Positions 50,155 through 58,195 of a DNA stretch of 64,000 bases are shown here, one piece after another. Origin of the DNA: Agromyces humatus (GTDB taxonomy: Bacteria > Actinomycetota > Actinomycetes > Actinomycetales > Microbacteriaceae); NCBI RefSeq assembly GCF_021228295.1, contig NZ_JAJQPD010000004.1, forward strand, positions 248,001-312,000, in the 5' to 3' direction. The notes below the pieces were generated by a model. That model was not told the origin of the DNA and did no database searches. It was given only the letters and a program-made list of their open reading frames with translations. Numbering within the stretch: position 1 is the first letter of the stretch; every line of letters begins with the position of its first letter. A program made the translations under genes and the position numbers.

Positions 50155-50269
50155 TTGAGGAGGCCCGCCAGGGCCGTCTCGAAATCTGAGGAGGCCCGCC
50201 AGGGCCGTCTCGAAACCTGGTCGTTGGGCGAATGGGTTTCGAGACGGCGGTGAACCGCCTCCTCAACCC
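50155..50269. repeat. Dispersed repeat cluster: two direct copies and one inverted copy
   Basis: TGAGGAGGCCCGCCAGGGCC followed by GTCTCGAAA occurs at 50156 and again at 50187 (period 31), then an inverted partner at 50234-50268 reads GGTTTCGAGACGGCGGTGAA and CCGCCTCCTCAACC. Copy two and the inverted copy can form a long hairpin. It fills the aceA-aceB gap and could modulate read-through. Confidence 0.8.
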
Positions 50270-50279
50270 GCGGATGCGG

Positions 50280-51635
50280 TCAGTGGTTGAACTGTTCTTC
50301 CTCGGTCGATCCGACGAGGGCGAGGGTGGCGCTGTTGGGGTTCAGCGCCGTGGCGATCTGGTCGAAGTAGCCGGTGCCGACCTCGCGCTGGTGGCGCGTG
50401 GCGGTGTAGCCGGATGCCTCCGAGGCGAATTCGGCCTCCTGGAGTTCGACGTAGGCCGACATGTGGCGCTCGTTGTAGTCCTTGGCGAGCGTGAACATGC
50501 CATGGTTCAGGGAGTGGAAGCCCGCGAGGGTGATGAACTGGAAGGCGTAGCCCATCGACGCGAGCTCGCGCTGGAACTTCGCGATCTGGTCGTCGTCGAG
50601 GTGACGCTTCCAGTTGAACGACGGCGAGCAGTTGTAGCTCAGGCGCTTGCCCGGGAACTTCGCGTGCACGGCCTCGGCGAAGCGGCGGGCCAGGTCGAGG
50701 TCGGGCTCGGCCGACTCGACCCAGAGCAGGTCGGCGTACTCGGCGTAGGCGAGGCCGCGGGCGATGACCGGCTCGATGCCGTTCTGCACCTCGTAGAAGC
50801 CCTCGGCGGTGCGCTCGCCCGTCACGAAGGGGCGGTCGCGCTCGTCGTGGTCGCTCGTGAGCAGGGTCGCGGCGAGCGCGTCGGTGCGGGCGATGATGAT
50901 CGACGGGACCCCCGCGACGTCCGCCGCCAGGCGCGCCGCGTTGATCGTGCGGATGTGCTGGCCCGTCGGGATCAGCACCTTGCCGCCCATGTGGCCGCAC
51001 TTCTTCTCGCTCGCGAGCTGGTCCTCCCAGTGCACGCCGGCGGCGCCGGCCTCGATCATCTGGTGCATGAGCTCGTAGGCGTTGAGGGGTCCGCCGAAGC
51101 CGGCCTCGGCGTCGGCGACGATCGGCGCCATCCAGTCCTTCACGCCGGTTGAGCCTGTCGAAACCGAGCCTGTCGAAACCGCATCCTGCTCGATCTGGCC
51201 GGCGCGCAGCAGCGCATTGTTGATGCGGCGCACGACGGCGGGCACCGAGTTCGCGGGGTAGAGCGACTGGTCGGGGTAGGTCTGGCCGCTGAGGTTCGCG
51301 TCGGCCGCGACCTGCCAGCCCGACAGGTAGATCGCCTTCAGGCCCGCGCGCACCTGCTGCACGGCCTGGTTGCCGGTGAGGGCGCCGAGCGCGGCCGACC
51401 ACTGCGGGTCCTCCTGCGGCGCGAAGGCCGTGCCGGTGTTCTGCTGGATGTCGTTCCACAGCTTCTCGGCGCCTCGCTTGGCGAGCGTGCGCTCTTCGCG
51501 GACCGGGCCACGCAGGGCGACGACGTCGGCGGCGGTGTAGTCGCGGCGGATGTCGCTCCAGCGGGGGTTCGCGTCCCACTCGAGCTGCAGCTCGGCTGCG
51601 GTCTGGGTCTGGTCGCCGGGGCGGTCGGTGCTCAT
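50280..51635 (-). CDS. aceA: Isocitrate lyase with an in-frame repeat insertion
   Basis: A 451-residue glyoxylate-bypass enzyme splitting isocitrate to succinate and glyoxylate. The catalytic motif KKCGHMGGK (Cys213) and [23 protein letters not shown] and [13 protein letters not shown] are intact. Unlike typical sequences, residues ~153-164 read [12 protein letters not shown], encoded by the tandem 15-base unit at 51151-51180, the same unit as dispersed repeats of the GGTTTCGACAGGCTC type. The insert sits in a surface-exposed linker just before the conserved core, so activity is probably retained. First gene of aceA-aceB. Confidence 0.95.
   Translation of the reverse strand: MSTDRPGDQTQTAAELQLEWDANPRWSDIRRDYTAADVVALRGPVREERTLAKRGAEKLWNDIQQNTGTAFAPQEDPQWSAALGALTGNQAVQQVRAGLKAIYLSGWQVAADANLSGQTYPDQSLYPANSVPAVVRRINNALLRAGQIEQDAVSTGSVSTGSTGVKDWMAPIVADAEAGFGGPLNAYELMHQMIEAGAAGVHWEDQLASEKKCGHMGGKVLIPTGQHIRTINAARLAADVAGVPSIIIARTDALAATLLTSDHDERDRPFVTGERTAEGFYEVQNGIEPVIARGLAYAEYADLLWVESAEPDLDLARRFAEAVHAKFPGKRLSYNCSPSFNWKRHLDDDQIAKFQRELASMGYAFQFITLAGFHSLNHGMFTLAKDYNERHMSAYVELQEAEFASEASGYTATRHQREVGTGYFDQIATALNPNSATLALVGSTEEEQFNH
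51151..51180. repeat. Tandem 15-bp repeat inside aceA
   Basis: GAGCCTGTCGAAACC occurs twice in direct tandem, preceded by CGGTT. Each unit encodes five residues in frame on the minus strand (GSVST), giving the low-complexity [12 protein letters not shown] insert. Confidence 0.85.
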
Positions 51636-51730
51636 CGTCGTGCTCCTTCGGTGGTTCGTGCGGTGGCTGTGAACCCACTCTGCGCCCGGTGCGACACCCG
51701 ACTCCGACGAATCCGGGGGTGAACTTTCCC

Positions 51731-51755
51731 GGTTCTTCTGCGCGGCGGAAGAACC
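51731..51755. promoter_or_regulatory. Inverted repeat upstream of aceA
   Basis: GGTTCTTC and GAAGAACC, eight-base perfect arms, flank nine bases, 96-120 bases before the aceA start. GAACTTT lies just beside it (51721-51727), resembling the corynebacterial RamB half-site core AACTTTGCAAA. Probably an operator of the glyoxylate genes. Confidence 0.5.
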
Positions 51756-51793
51756 CTCGTGCCGTGGGCTCTGGCGCGAAACCCGATGCAGGT

Positions 51794-51833
51794 GATACCT
51801 TGCAGTTCTATGTACCTTGCAGATCTAGGTATC
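51794..51833. promoter_or_regulatory. Putative PadR operator region
   Basis: TACCTTGCAG is directly repeated at 51796-51805 and 51813-51822, and GATACCT (51794-51800) pairs with AGGTATC (51827-51833) as an inverted repeat. It lies 40-79 bases before the padR start, consistent with autoregulation. Confidence 0.5.
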
Positions 51834-51872
51834 CGGATCTGCGATGTCCGCAATGACACGATCGGAGCACGC

Positions 51873-52241
51873 ATGCGGCTCGGCAAAGACCTGGTGGCGG
51901 CGGCGGCCACGCCTGTGGTGCTCGGCATCCTCGCCGAGGGCGAGTCGTACGGCTACGCCATCCTGCAGCGCATCGCCGACCTCTCGGGCGGCGAGCTCGA
52001 GTGGAGCGACGGCATGCTCTACCCCCTGCTGCACCGGCTCGAACGACTCGGCCACGTCGACTCCGAGTGGCGACAGTCGCCGGGCGGACGGGCGCGCAAG
52101 CACTACCGCCTCAGCGTGCAGGGCGCCTCGACGCTCGCCGACCAGCGCAGGCAGTGGTCGGTCATCGGCGGGGTGCTCGATCAGGTCTGGCCGGGCGGTC
52201 CCGACGACCGGCAGCCGCGGCTCGCGCTCGGGCTGGGCTGA
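51873..52241 (+). CDS. PadR-family transcriptional regulator
   Basis: A 122-residue regulator. ILAEGESYGYAILQRIADLSGGELEWSDGMLYPLLHRLERLGHVDSEWRQSPGGRARKHYRLS is the PadR winged helix (about 20-85), with the YPLLHRLE recognition region; a short C-terminal dimerisation helix follows. ATG 51873 has GGAG five bases upstream. The gene for a membrane protein with a permease-prefix domain starts three bases after the stop, a pairing seen widely in actinobacteria, where PadR represses the operon. Confidence 0.9.
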   Translation: MRLGKDLVAAAATPVVLGILAEGESYGYAILQRIADLSGGELEWSDGMLYPLLHRLERLGHVDSEWRQSPGGRARKHYRLSVQGASTLADQRRQWSVIGGVLDQVWPGGPDDRQPRLALGLG

Positions 52242-52244
52242 GCG

Positions 52245-53657
52245 ATGACGACCGAACAGGCCCACACGCTCGACGAGCTCGTCGCGTCCTGGCGCAGCTG
52301 GATGGAGCGTCGCGACGCCCTCAGCGTCCGCGACGTCGATGAGCTCGAATCCCACCTCCGCGACCGGGTCGACTCCCTCACGGCCGCAGGGTTCGCCGAC
52401 GACGAGGCGTTCCTCATCGCGGTGAAGCGGCTCGGCGGCATCGATGACCTCTCGCGCGAGTACGCCGCCGAGCACTCCGGCCGGCTCTGGAAGCAGCTCG
52501 TGCTCGACGACTCGGCGCGGAGCGGCGATGGCGAGGCCGCGACCAGTGCAGTCCCCTTCCTGCACCGAGCGAACGGGTTGGCCGTCGCACTCGCGCTCGG
52601 CGTCGGCGCGGGCATCGCCGTGAAGGCGACAGAGCTCCTCACCGGTGAACCAGAACTCGTCGTCCGGAACATCGCGGTGCTCGTGCTGCCGTTCCTCGCG
52701 GCGTGGTTCGCGTGGCTGCGACGACCTCCGGTCGCCACCCTCATCGGCGTCGCCGCGGCGTTCGCGGTCGTCACGCTCGCGCTGAACCTCTACCCGTTCG
52801 ACGGAGGATCGTCGACGGTCACGTTCGCGACGCAGAACTCGGCGACCGCGGTGCTCGCGACGATCGGCTCGATCGTCGCGCTCTGGCTCGTCACGGGCAT
52901 CGTCGAGGCGGGCGGAGTCTGGCAGAGCGATCGCACTCGCATGGACTTCCTGCGATTCAGCGGCGAGTGGCTCGTCTACTTCGTGCTCATCGCAATCGTC
53001 GGCGGCGCACTGAGCGGACTCACGATCGCGGTGTTCGCCTCGATCCAGGTGGAGATCATGCCGTTCATCGGCGAGTGGGTGCTGCCGTGCGGTGCGGCGG
53101 GCGCGGTGCTCGTGGCGGCCTGGCTCGTGGGCGCGAAGCAGCGCGTCATCGAGAACATCGCCCCGGTGCTCACGAAGGTGTTCACGCCGCTCTTCACGCT
53201 CATGATGCTGGCGCTCATCGTCGCCGCCGTCATGCAGTGGAACCTCGTCGACGGCAGCCGCGACCTGCTCATCGCCTTCGACCTCGTGCTCGTCGTGGTC
53301 GTGGCACTCCTCGTGTACTCGATCTCGGCCCGCGACCCCGCGATCCCCCCGGGTTGGTTCGACCGACTGCAGGTGCTCATGCTCGCGGCCGCGCTCGTCG
53401 TCGACGGCATCGTGCTCGTCGCGATGGTCGCCCGCACGGGTGAGTTCGGGTGGAGCGCGAACAAGACCGCCTCGCTCGGGCTGAATCTCATCCTGCTGAC
53501 GAACCTCGCGTGGGCCGCATGGCTGCAGGTCGGCTTCGTGCGTCGGCGCGTGCCGTTCGGCACCATCGAACGCTGGCAGACCGGATTCCTCCCGATCTAC
53601 CTCGGCTGGGCTGGGATCATCGTTCTCGCCTTCCCGCCGGTGTTCGGCTTCGTCTGA
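52245..53657 (+). CDS. Membrane protein with permease prefix domain, PadR partner
   Basis: A 470-residue protein. The N-terminal ~75 residues (LDELVASWRSWMERRDALSVRDVDELESHLRDRVDSLTAAGFADDEAFLIAVKRLG) are a helical permease-prefix-like domain typical of proteins encoded next to PadR. About ten hydrophobic segments follow, with extended loops rich in charged residues, so it resembles DUF4153-type or hypothetical membrane proteins. No transport motif is seen. Translated immediately after padR. Function unknown; the pairing suggests an envelope-stress or antibiotic-response role. Confidence 0.75.
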   Translation: MTTEQAHTLDELVASWRSWMERRDALSVRDVDELESHLRDRVDSLTAAGFADDEAFLIAVKRLGGIDDLSREYAAEHSGRLWKQLVLDDSARSGDGEAATSAVPFLHRANGLAVALALGVGAGIAVKATELLTGEPELVVRNIAVLVLPFLAAWFAWLRRPPVATLIGVAAAFAVVTLALNLYPFDGGSSTVTFATQNSATAVLATIGSIVALWLVTGIVEAGGVWQSDRTRMDFLRFSGEWLVYFVLIAIVGGALSGLTIAVFASIQVEIMPFIGEWVLPCGAAGAVLVAAWLVGAKQRVIENIAPVLTKVFTPLFTLMMLALIVAAVMQWNLVDGSRDLLIAFDLVLVVVVALLVYSISARDPAIPPGWFDRLQVLMLAAALVVDGIVLVAMVARTGEFGWSANKTASLGLNLILLTNLAWAAWLQVGFVRRRVPFGTIERWQTGFLPIYLGWAGIIVLAFPPVFGFV

Positions 53658-53850
53658 TCGCGGCGTCGCCGAGCACCCCTGTAGGCGCACATGCTTCGGA
53701 TGCGCAGCAAGTCGCCGGACGAAGTGTCGTGGTGGGGGCGCTTGCCCGATGGTTCGTCCGGTTCTCGGTGCGGCCATTGCCTTCGAAGCGCCGTCGCGGA
53801 TTGAATGGCCGGACGCGACGACGCGCAGGCGAACCGGGAGGTGCCATCAG

Positions 53851-55020
53851 GTGACAACGGCGACGACCGAGGCCCGGGCGGCCTCAACCATGAACCAGGC
53901 CGAATCCGAGGGCACCGTCGTGCTCGACGGCGTGACCAAGCGCTACGGCCAGGCCACCGCGGTCGACGGCATGTCGCTCACGATCGAGGCGGGCGAGTTC
54001 ATCTCGCTGCTCGGGCCGTCGGGCTGCGGCAAGACCACGACGCTGCGCATGATCGCCGGGTTCGAGCAGCCCGACGCCGGAGACATCCGCATCTCCGGAC
54101 GATCTGTGCTGGGCACCCCGCCCTACCATCGCAACGTCAACACGGTGTTCCAGGCCTACGCGCTCTTCCCGCACATGTCGGTCGCCGAGAACGTGGCCTA
54201 CGGGCTGCAGCAGCGACGCACGCCGAAGTCCGCGATCCGCGAGCAGGTCTCCGAGGCGCTCGATCTCGTGCAGATGCGCAGGTTCGCCGACCGCAAGCCC
54301 ACCCAGCTCTCGGGCGGGCAGCAGCAGCGCGTCGCGCTCGCGCGAGCCCTCGTGAACCGCCCGGCGGTGCTGCTGCTCGACGAGCCGCTCGGTGCGCTCG
54401 ACCGGCAGCTGCGCGAAGAGATGCAACTCGAGCTGAAACTCCTGCAGTTGCGACTCGGCATCACGTTCGTGTTCGTCACGCACGACCAGGGCGAGGCCCT
54501 CTCGATGAGCGACCGCATCGCGATCATGCGCGACGGCCGCATCGACCAGCTCGCCGACGCCGACACCGTCTATGCACGGCCTGCCTCGGCGTACGTGGCC
54601 GCGTTCGTCGGGCAGCAGAACTTCTTCCGCGGCACCGCCGTCGAGGGCGGCGCCGCCGTCGAATCACCTCACGCAGTGGTGCGCGGCACCCGCGCAGACC
54701 TCGTCGACGGGCAGGGCGGCCAGGCTGCGGTCCGCCCCGAGAACGTCCGCATCGAAGCGGATGTCGCGGGCGCTGCATCCGACGCCGTGAATGCCGCACG
54801 AGGACAGCTGATCGGCATTTCGCACCTCGGCGAGACCATGCAGTTCCTGGTGCGCCTCGGCGACGACCAGAGCCTCATCGTGCGCCGCCCCACCCCCGAG
54901 GCTCCCGGCATCGCTGTCGGCGACACGGTCGTCTGCACGTGGAGTGCCGAGAGCGTGCTGCTCTTCCCGGGCGACGACGCCGCGGCCGCGGGCGGCTACG
55001 TCGCCCCGCCCACACTCTGA
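53851..55020 (+). CDS. potA: Polyamine-type ABC transporter ATPase (PotA-like)
   Basis: A 389-residue ATPase. Walker A GPSGCGKTT (55-63), signature LSGGQQQR, Walker B VLLLDEPLGALD and switch VFVTHDQGEA are intact; a C-terminal TOBE-type domain (~290-380) follows, as in PotA. It energises import through the two permeases encoded downstream. GTG 53851 is nine bases after GGGAGG; ATG at 53890 would give a start closer to the ABC domain and cannot be excluded. First of four transporter genes in order ATPase, binding protein, permease, permease. Confidence 0.9.
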   Translation: MTTATTEARAASTMNQAESEGTVVLDGVTKRYGQATAVDGMSLTIEAGEFISLLGPSGCGKTTTLRMIAGFEQPDAGDIRISGRSVLGTPPYHRNVNTVFQAYALFPHMSVAENVAYGLQQRRTPKSAIREQVSEALDLVQMRRFADRKPTQLSGGQQQRVALARALVNRPAVLLLDEPLGALDRQLREEMQLELKLLQLRLGITFVFVTHDQGEALSMSDRIAIMRDGRIDQLADADTVYARPASAYVAAFVGQQNFFRGTAVEGGAAVESPHAVVRGTRADLVDGQGGQAAVRPENVRIEADVAGAASDAVNAARGQLIGISHLGETMQFLVRLGDDQSLIVRRPTPEAPGIAVGDTVVCTWSAESVLLFPGDDAAAAGGYVAPPTL

Positions 55021-55082
55021 ACGATCACACCGACCCACCGACTCACCGATCCCACCCCAACCCCGTCCCGAGGGAGACCGAG

Positions 55083-56267
55083 ATGACCCACACCCGCACG
55101 CCTGTCCGCATCCTCGCCAGTGAGAGCGCCGCGAAGGTCATTCGCAGCGAGCTCTCGCGACGACGCTTCCTCAGCTTCGCGGCGGCGGCGAGCGCCACCG
55201 GCCTCCTCGCCGCGTGCAGCACGGGCGGCGGAACCTCGAGCGCACCCCAGGCCGTCGGCGCCGAGCTCGAGGACGCGCTCTCGATCTACACCTGGGGCGA
55301 CTACGACAACCCCGACGTGCTGAGCGCGTTCACCGACGAGCTCGGCCCGGCCATCACCCTCGACTCGTTCGGCTCGAACGAGGAGCTCATCTCGAAACTC
55401 GTCGCGGCGAAGGGCACGTCGGGCTACGACCTCGTCGTGCCGACGGGCGTGTTCATCCCGCAGATGATCGAGAACGGACTGCTGCAGGAACTCAACCTCG
55501 ACCTCATCCCGAACCTCGAGTTCATGGACCCGGCGTTCCTCGGTCGCGCGTGGGACCCCGACAACGCCTACTCGATCTGCAAGGCGTGGGGCACGACGGG
55601 CTTCGTCTACGACAAGACCGTCATCTCGCGCGAGCTCACATCGTGGGCCGACTTCCTCGACGCCGCGCAGAACGAGGCGAGCGGCAAGACGAGCGTCCTC
55701 GACGACCCGGGCGACCTGACGGGCATGTACTTCTGGGCCAACGGCATCGATTGGAACACGACCGACGCGGGCGAACTCGCCGCCGCCGAGGACTTCCTCG
55801 TGAACACGCTGGCGCCGAACATCTCGGCATTCGACTCGTACCCGGGCGGCGCGGCGATCCCGCAGGGCACGCACGTGCTCATGCAGTCGTGGAACGGCGA
55901 TGCACGCATCGGCATCCTCGAGAGCCCCGACCCCGACCGCTGGCAGTGGGTGTTCCCCGGCCCCGAGACCGAGATCTGGATGGACAACTGGGCGATCGCG
56001 ACGGGCGCACCGAACCCCGAGGCCGCGCACGCGTTCATCAACTACGTGCTCACCCCTGAGAACCAGTTGATGCAGCTCGACTACATCGGCTACCACACGG
56101 GCGCGACGGGCATCGAAGCGGCGGCAGCCGAGGCCGAGCTGCCGATGCTCGACCTCGTGTTCTTCACGCCCGAGCAGATCGCGACCATGCGCGAGGGCGA
56201 GGTGAACGACGCGCAACAGGCTCGCGTGGACATCTGGAACACGACGAAGGCCGCCGCCGGTGCGTAG
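55083..56267 (+). CDS. potD: Polyamine-type ABC substrate-binding lipoprotein (PotD-like)
   Basis: A 394-residue extracellular binding protein. SRRRFLSFAAAASATGLLAAC combines a twin-arginine motif with a lipobox (Cys about 45), so folded export followed by lipidation is likely. The mature part starts ALSIYTWGDYDNPDVLSAFTDE, the characteristic opening of spermidine/putrescine-binding proteins, and the C-terminal lobe contains QWVFPGPETEIWMDNWAIATGAPNPEAAHAFINYVLTPE. GGGAGACCGAG precedes ATG 55083. The true ligand may be a polyamine or another amine/amide, since an amidohydrolase gene follows the operon. Confidence 0.9.
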   Translation: MTHTRTPVRILASESAAKVIRSELSRRRFLSFAAAASATGLLAACSTGGGTSSAPQAVGAELEDALSIYTWGDYDNPDVLSAFTDELGPAITLDSFGSNEELISKLVAAKGTSGYDLVVPTGVFIPQMIENGLLQELNLDLIPNLEFMDPAFLGRAWDPDNAYSICKAWGTTGFVYDKTVISRELTSWADFLDAAQNEASGKTSVLDDPGDLTGMYFWANGIDWNTTDAGELAAAEDFLVNTLAPNISAFDSYPGGAAIPQGTHVLMQSWNGDARIGILESPDPDRWQWVFPGPETEIWMDNWAIATGAPNPEAAHAFINYVLTPENQLMQLDYIGYHTGATGIEAAAAEAELPMLDLVFFTPEQIATMREGEVNDAQQARVDIWNTTKAAAGA

Positions 56268-57258
56268 TCCGCGAATGCCGCGCTTCGCCCTCGCCATACC
56301 GGCATGGGCGTGGCTCGTCGTCTTCTTCGTCGCCCCTGTGGCGATGGTGGTCTGGTTCAGCTTCGGCTACAAGCCCGGCATCTTCGGTACGCACGCGAAC
56401 GACGTGCTCTCGTTCGACCGCTACGTCGAGGCCCTCTCGCCGACGTTCTTCACGACGTTCATGAACACGCTCTGGATCGGCCTCGCGGGCACGGCGCTGT
56501 GCCTCGTGATCGGGCTGCCGGTGGCCTACTGGATGGCGGTGAAGGCGCCGCCGTCGCGTCGCGGGCTGCTGATCGCGCTGGTCATGGTGCCGTTCTGGAC
56601 GAACTTCCTCGTGCGCACGATCGGCTGGCAGGTGATCCTCGCCCCCGAGGGCTGGCTCTCGACGCTGCTGCAGGGGGTGGGCGTCATCGACGGCCCGCTC
56701 GACCTCCTGTACACGCGCACGGCGGTGCTCATCGGCGTGGTCTACAACTACCTGCCGCTCATGATCCTGCCCCTCTACGTCGCGTTCGACCGCGTCGGAA
56801 CCCCATTGCGGGAGGCGTCGAAAGACCTGGGTGCCGGCAAGTGGCGAACCTTCGCGCGGGTGACGTTGCCGCTCTCGCGGCCGGGCGTCATCGCCGGGGT
56901 CCTCCTCGTCTTCATCCCCCTCATGGGCGACTACATCACCGCCACCGTGCTCGGCGGCGCGAAGGGCAATATGGTCGGCCAGCTCGTGGCGAGCCAGTTC
57001 CAGACCGCACAGAACTGGGCTCTCGGATCGGCGATGGCCGTGCTGCTCATCCTTGTCATCATGGTCACCGTCGCGCTCGGCGGGCTCGTCGTGTGGCTCG
57101 TGACCCTGCCGTTCCGAACCCGCAATCGGCTCGTGCTCGGCGAGCCGCCGTCGTCGGAGGCGGCCGACACACCGTCGGCGTCGTCCGTCTCCGGCTCCGG
57201 CTTGGCCGACGACGGCGCCGCGTCCGCCGACCGAGTCCCCGAGGAGGTCGCATCGTGA
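56260..57258 (+). CDS. potB: Polyamine-type ABC permease (PotB-like)
   Basis: A 332-residue inner-membrane permease with six helices. The EAA loop is REASKDLGAGKWRTFARVTLPLSRPG, matching PotB-type permeases; FWTNFLVRTIGWQVIL is a conserved family segment. A 45-residue hydrophilic tail extends beyond the last helix. GTG 56260 overlaps the potD stop (TAG at 56265-56267); ATG 56275 is an alternative start five codons in. The stop overlaps the potC start (GTGA). Confidence 0.9.
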   Translation: MRSPRMPRFALAIPAWAWLVVFFVAPVAMVVWFSFGYKPGIFGTHANDVLSFDRYVEALSPTFFTTFMNTLWIGLAGTALCLVIGLPVAYWMAVKAPPSRRGLLIALVMVPFWTNFLVRTIGWQVILAPEGWLSTLLQGVGVIDGPLDLLYTRTAVLIGVVYNYLPLMILPLYVAFDRVGTPLREASKDLGAGKWRTFARVTLPLSRPGVIAGVLLVFIPLMGDYITATVLGGAKGNMVGQLVASQFQTAQNWALGSAMAVLLILVIMVTVALGGLVVWLVTLPFRTRNRLVLGEPPSSEAADTPSASSVSGSGLADDGAASADRVPEEVAS

Positions 57259-58094
57259 AGCGTTCGTGGTCGGATGTCGCACTCAGTGTGTGGGGCGTCC
57301 TCGTGTTCCTCTTCCTGTTCGCCCCGATCATCGTCATCATCGTCTCGGCGTTCAACACGGGGCGGCTGCTCGTCGCCTGGGACGGCTTCGGGTTCGACGG
57401 GTTCATCGCACTGCTCGAGAAGCCGGCGATCCGCGATGCGGTGTGGGTCTCGGTGCAGACGGGCGCCATCGCCGCCCTCGTCGCCACGGTGCTCGGCACG
57501 CTCGCGGGAATCGCGATGGCGCGGCATCCGGGCAAATGGGTGTTCTGGTTCATCGGCCTGTTGCTGCTTGTGTCGGTGACGCCCGAGATCGTCGATGCGG
57601 TGGCGCTGCTGCCGTGGCTCGTCTTCCTCGGTCAGGACGCCGGCCTCGCGCTCTTCAACGACGGCGTCGTGCGACTCGTCGTGGGTCACTCGCTGTTCGC
57701 GACCGCGGTGGTCTCGTACATCGTGCGCGCCCGGCTGGTGGGGCTCGACGCGCAACTCGAGGAGGCGTCGTCGGACCTCTATGCGAAGCCGCTCACCACG
57801 TTCCGCCGGGTGACGCTGCCCCTCGCGATGCCGGCCGTGCTCGCCGGATTCCTGCTGTCGTTCACGCTGAGTCTCGACAACACCGTCATCGCCGCGTTCG
57901 TGCAGGTGTCGGGCACGACGCCGTGGCCCGTCTATGTGCTGAGCGCGCTGCGCAGCGGCCTGCGACCCGAGATCGCCTCGGTGTCGACGATCATGCTCGT
58001 GCTCACCCTGGTCGCGCTCGGGCTCGTCGCGTTCGTACTGCGGCGTGCAGGCGATTCGGCGACGCAGATCGCCCGCACCATGACCGGCAACTGA
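57255..58094 (+). CDS. potC: Polyamine-type ABC permease (PotC-like)
   Basis: A 279-residue permease with six helices. Its EAA loop is EEASSDLYAKPLTTFRRVTLPLAMPAVL, and SLDNTVIAAFVQVSGTTPWPVYVLS matches the PotC C-terminal half. It starts at GTG 57255 overlapping the potB stop and completes the importer. A dispersed palindrome-type repeat follows, then the amidohydrolase gene 101 bases downstream on the same strand. Confidence 0.9.
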   Translation: MKRSWSDVALSVWGVLVFLFLFAPIIVIIVSAFNTGRLLVAWDGFGFDGFIALLEKPAIRDAVWVSVQTGAIAALVATVLGTLAGIAMARHPGKWVFWFIGLLLLVSVTPEIVDAVALLPWLVFLGQDAGLALFNDGVVRLVVGHSLFATAVVSYIVRARLVGLDAQLEEASSDLYAKPLTTFRRVTLPLAMPAVLAGFLLSFTLSLDNTVIAAFVQVSGTTPWPVYVLSALRSGLRPEIASVSTIMLVLTLVALGLVAFVLRRAGDSATQIARTMTGN

Positions 58095-58101
58095 TCACCC
58101 G

Positions 58102-58171
58102 CCGATCGAGTAGGCCGCCAGGCCGCATCGAGATCCAAGGTCTCGATACGCGCTCCGCGCCACTCGACCGA
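58102..58171. repeat. Dispersed imperfect-palindrome repeat
   Basis: ATCGAGT...ATCGAGA (58105-58133) and TCTCGAT...ACTCGA (58141-58167) form inverted arms around TCCAAGG, giving a long imperfect hairpin. The TCTCGATACGCGCTCCGCGC core has relatives at 28974-29052 and at the very end of the window (GGTCGAGCACCGCGCAGCGC). Confidence 0.75.
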
Positions 58172-58195
58172 CGGACGTACGAAAGGACCTCCCCC

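Noticed and set aside
50155-50269. Short regularly spaced repeats considered as a CRISPR array
   Set aside because: Only two direct copies with no spacer between them plus an inverted copy, and no cas genes.
51825-53777. 650-codon minus-strand frame over padR and its membrane partner
   Set aside because: The + strand frames match PadR and a permease-prefix protein; the minus translation is charged low-complexity.
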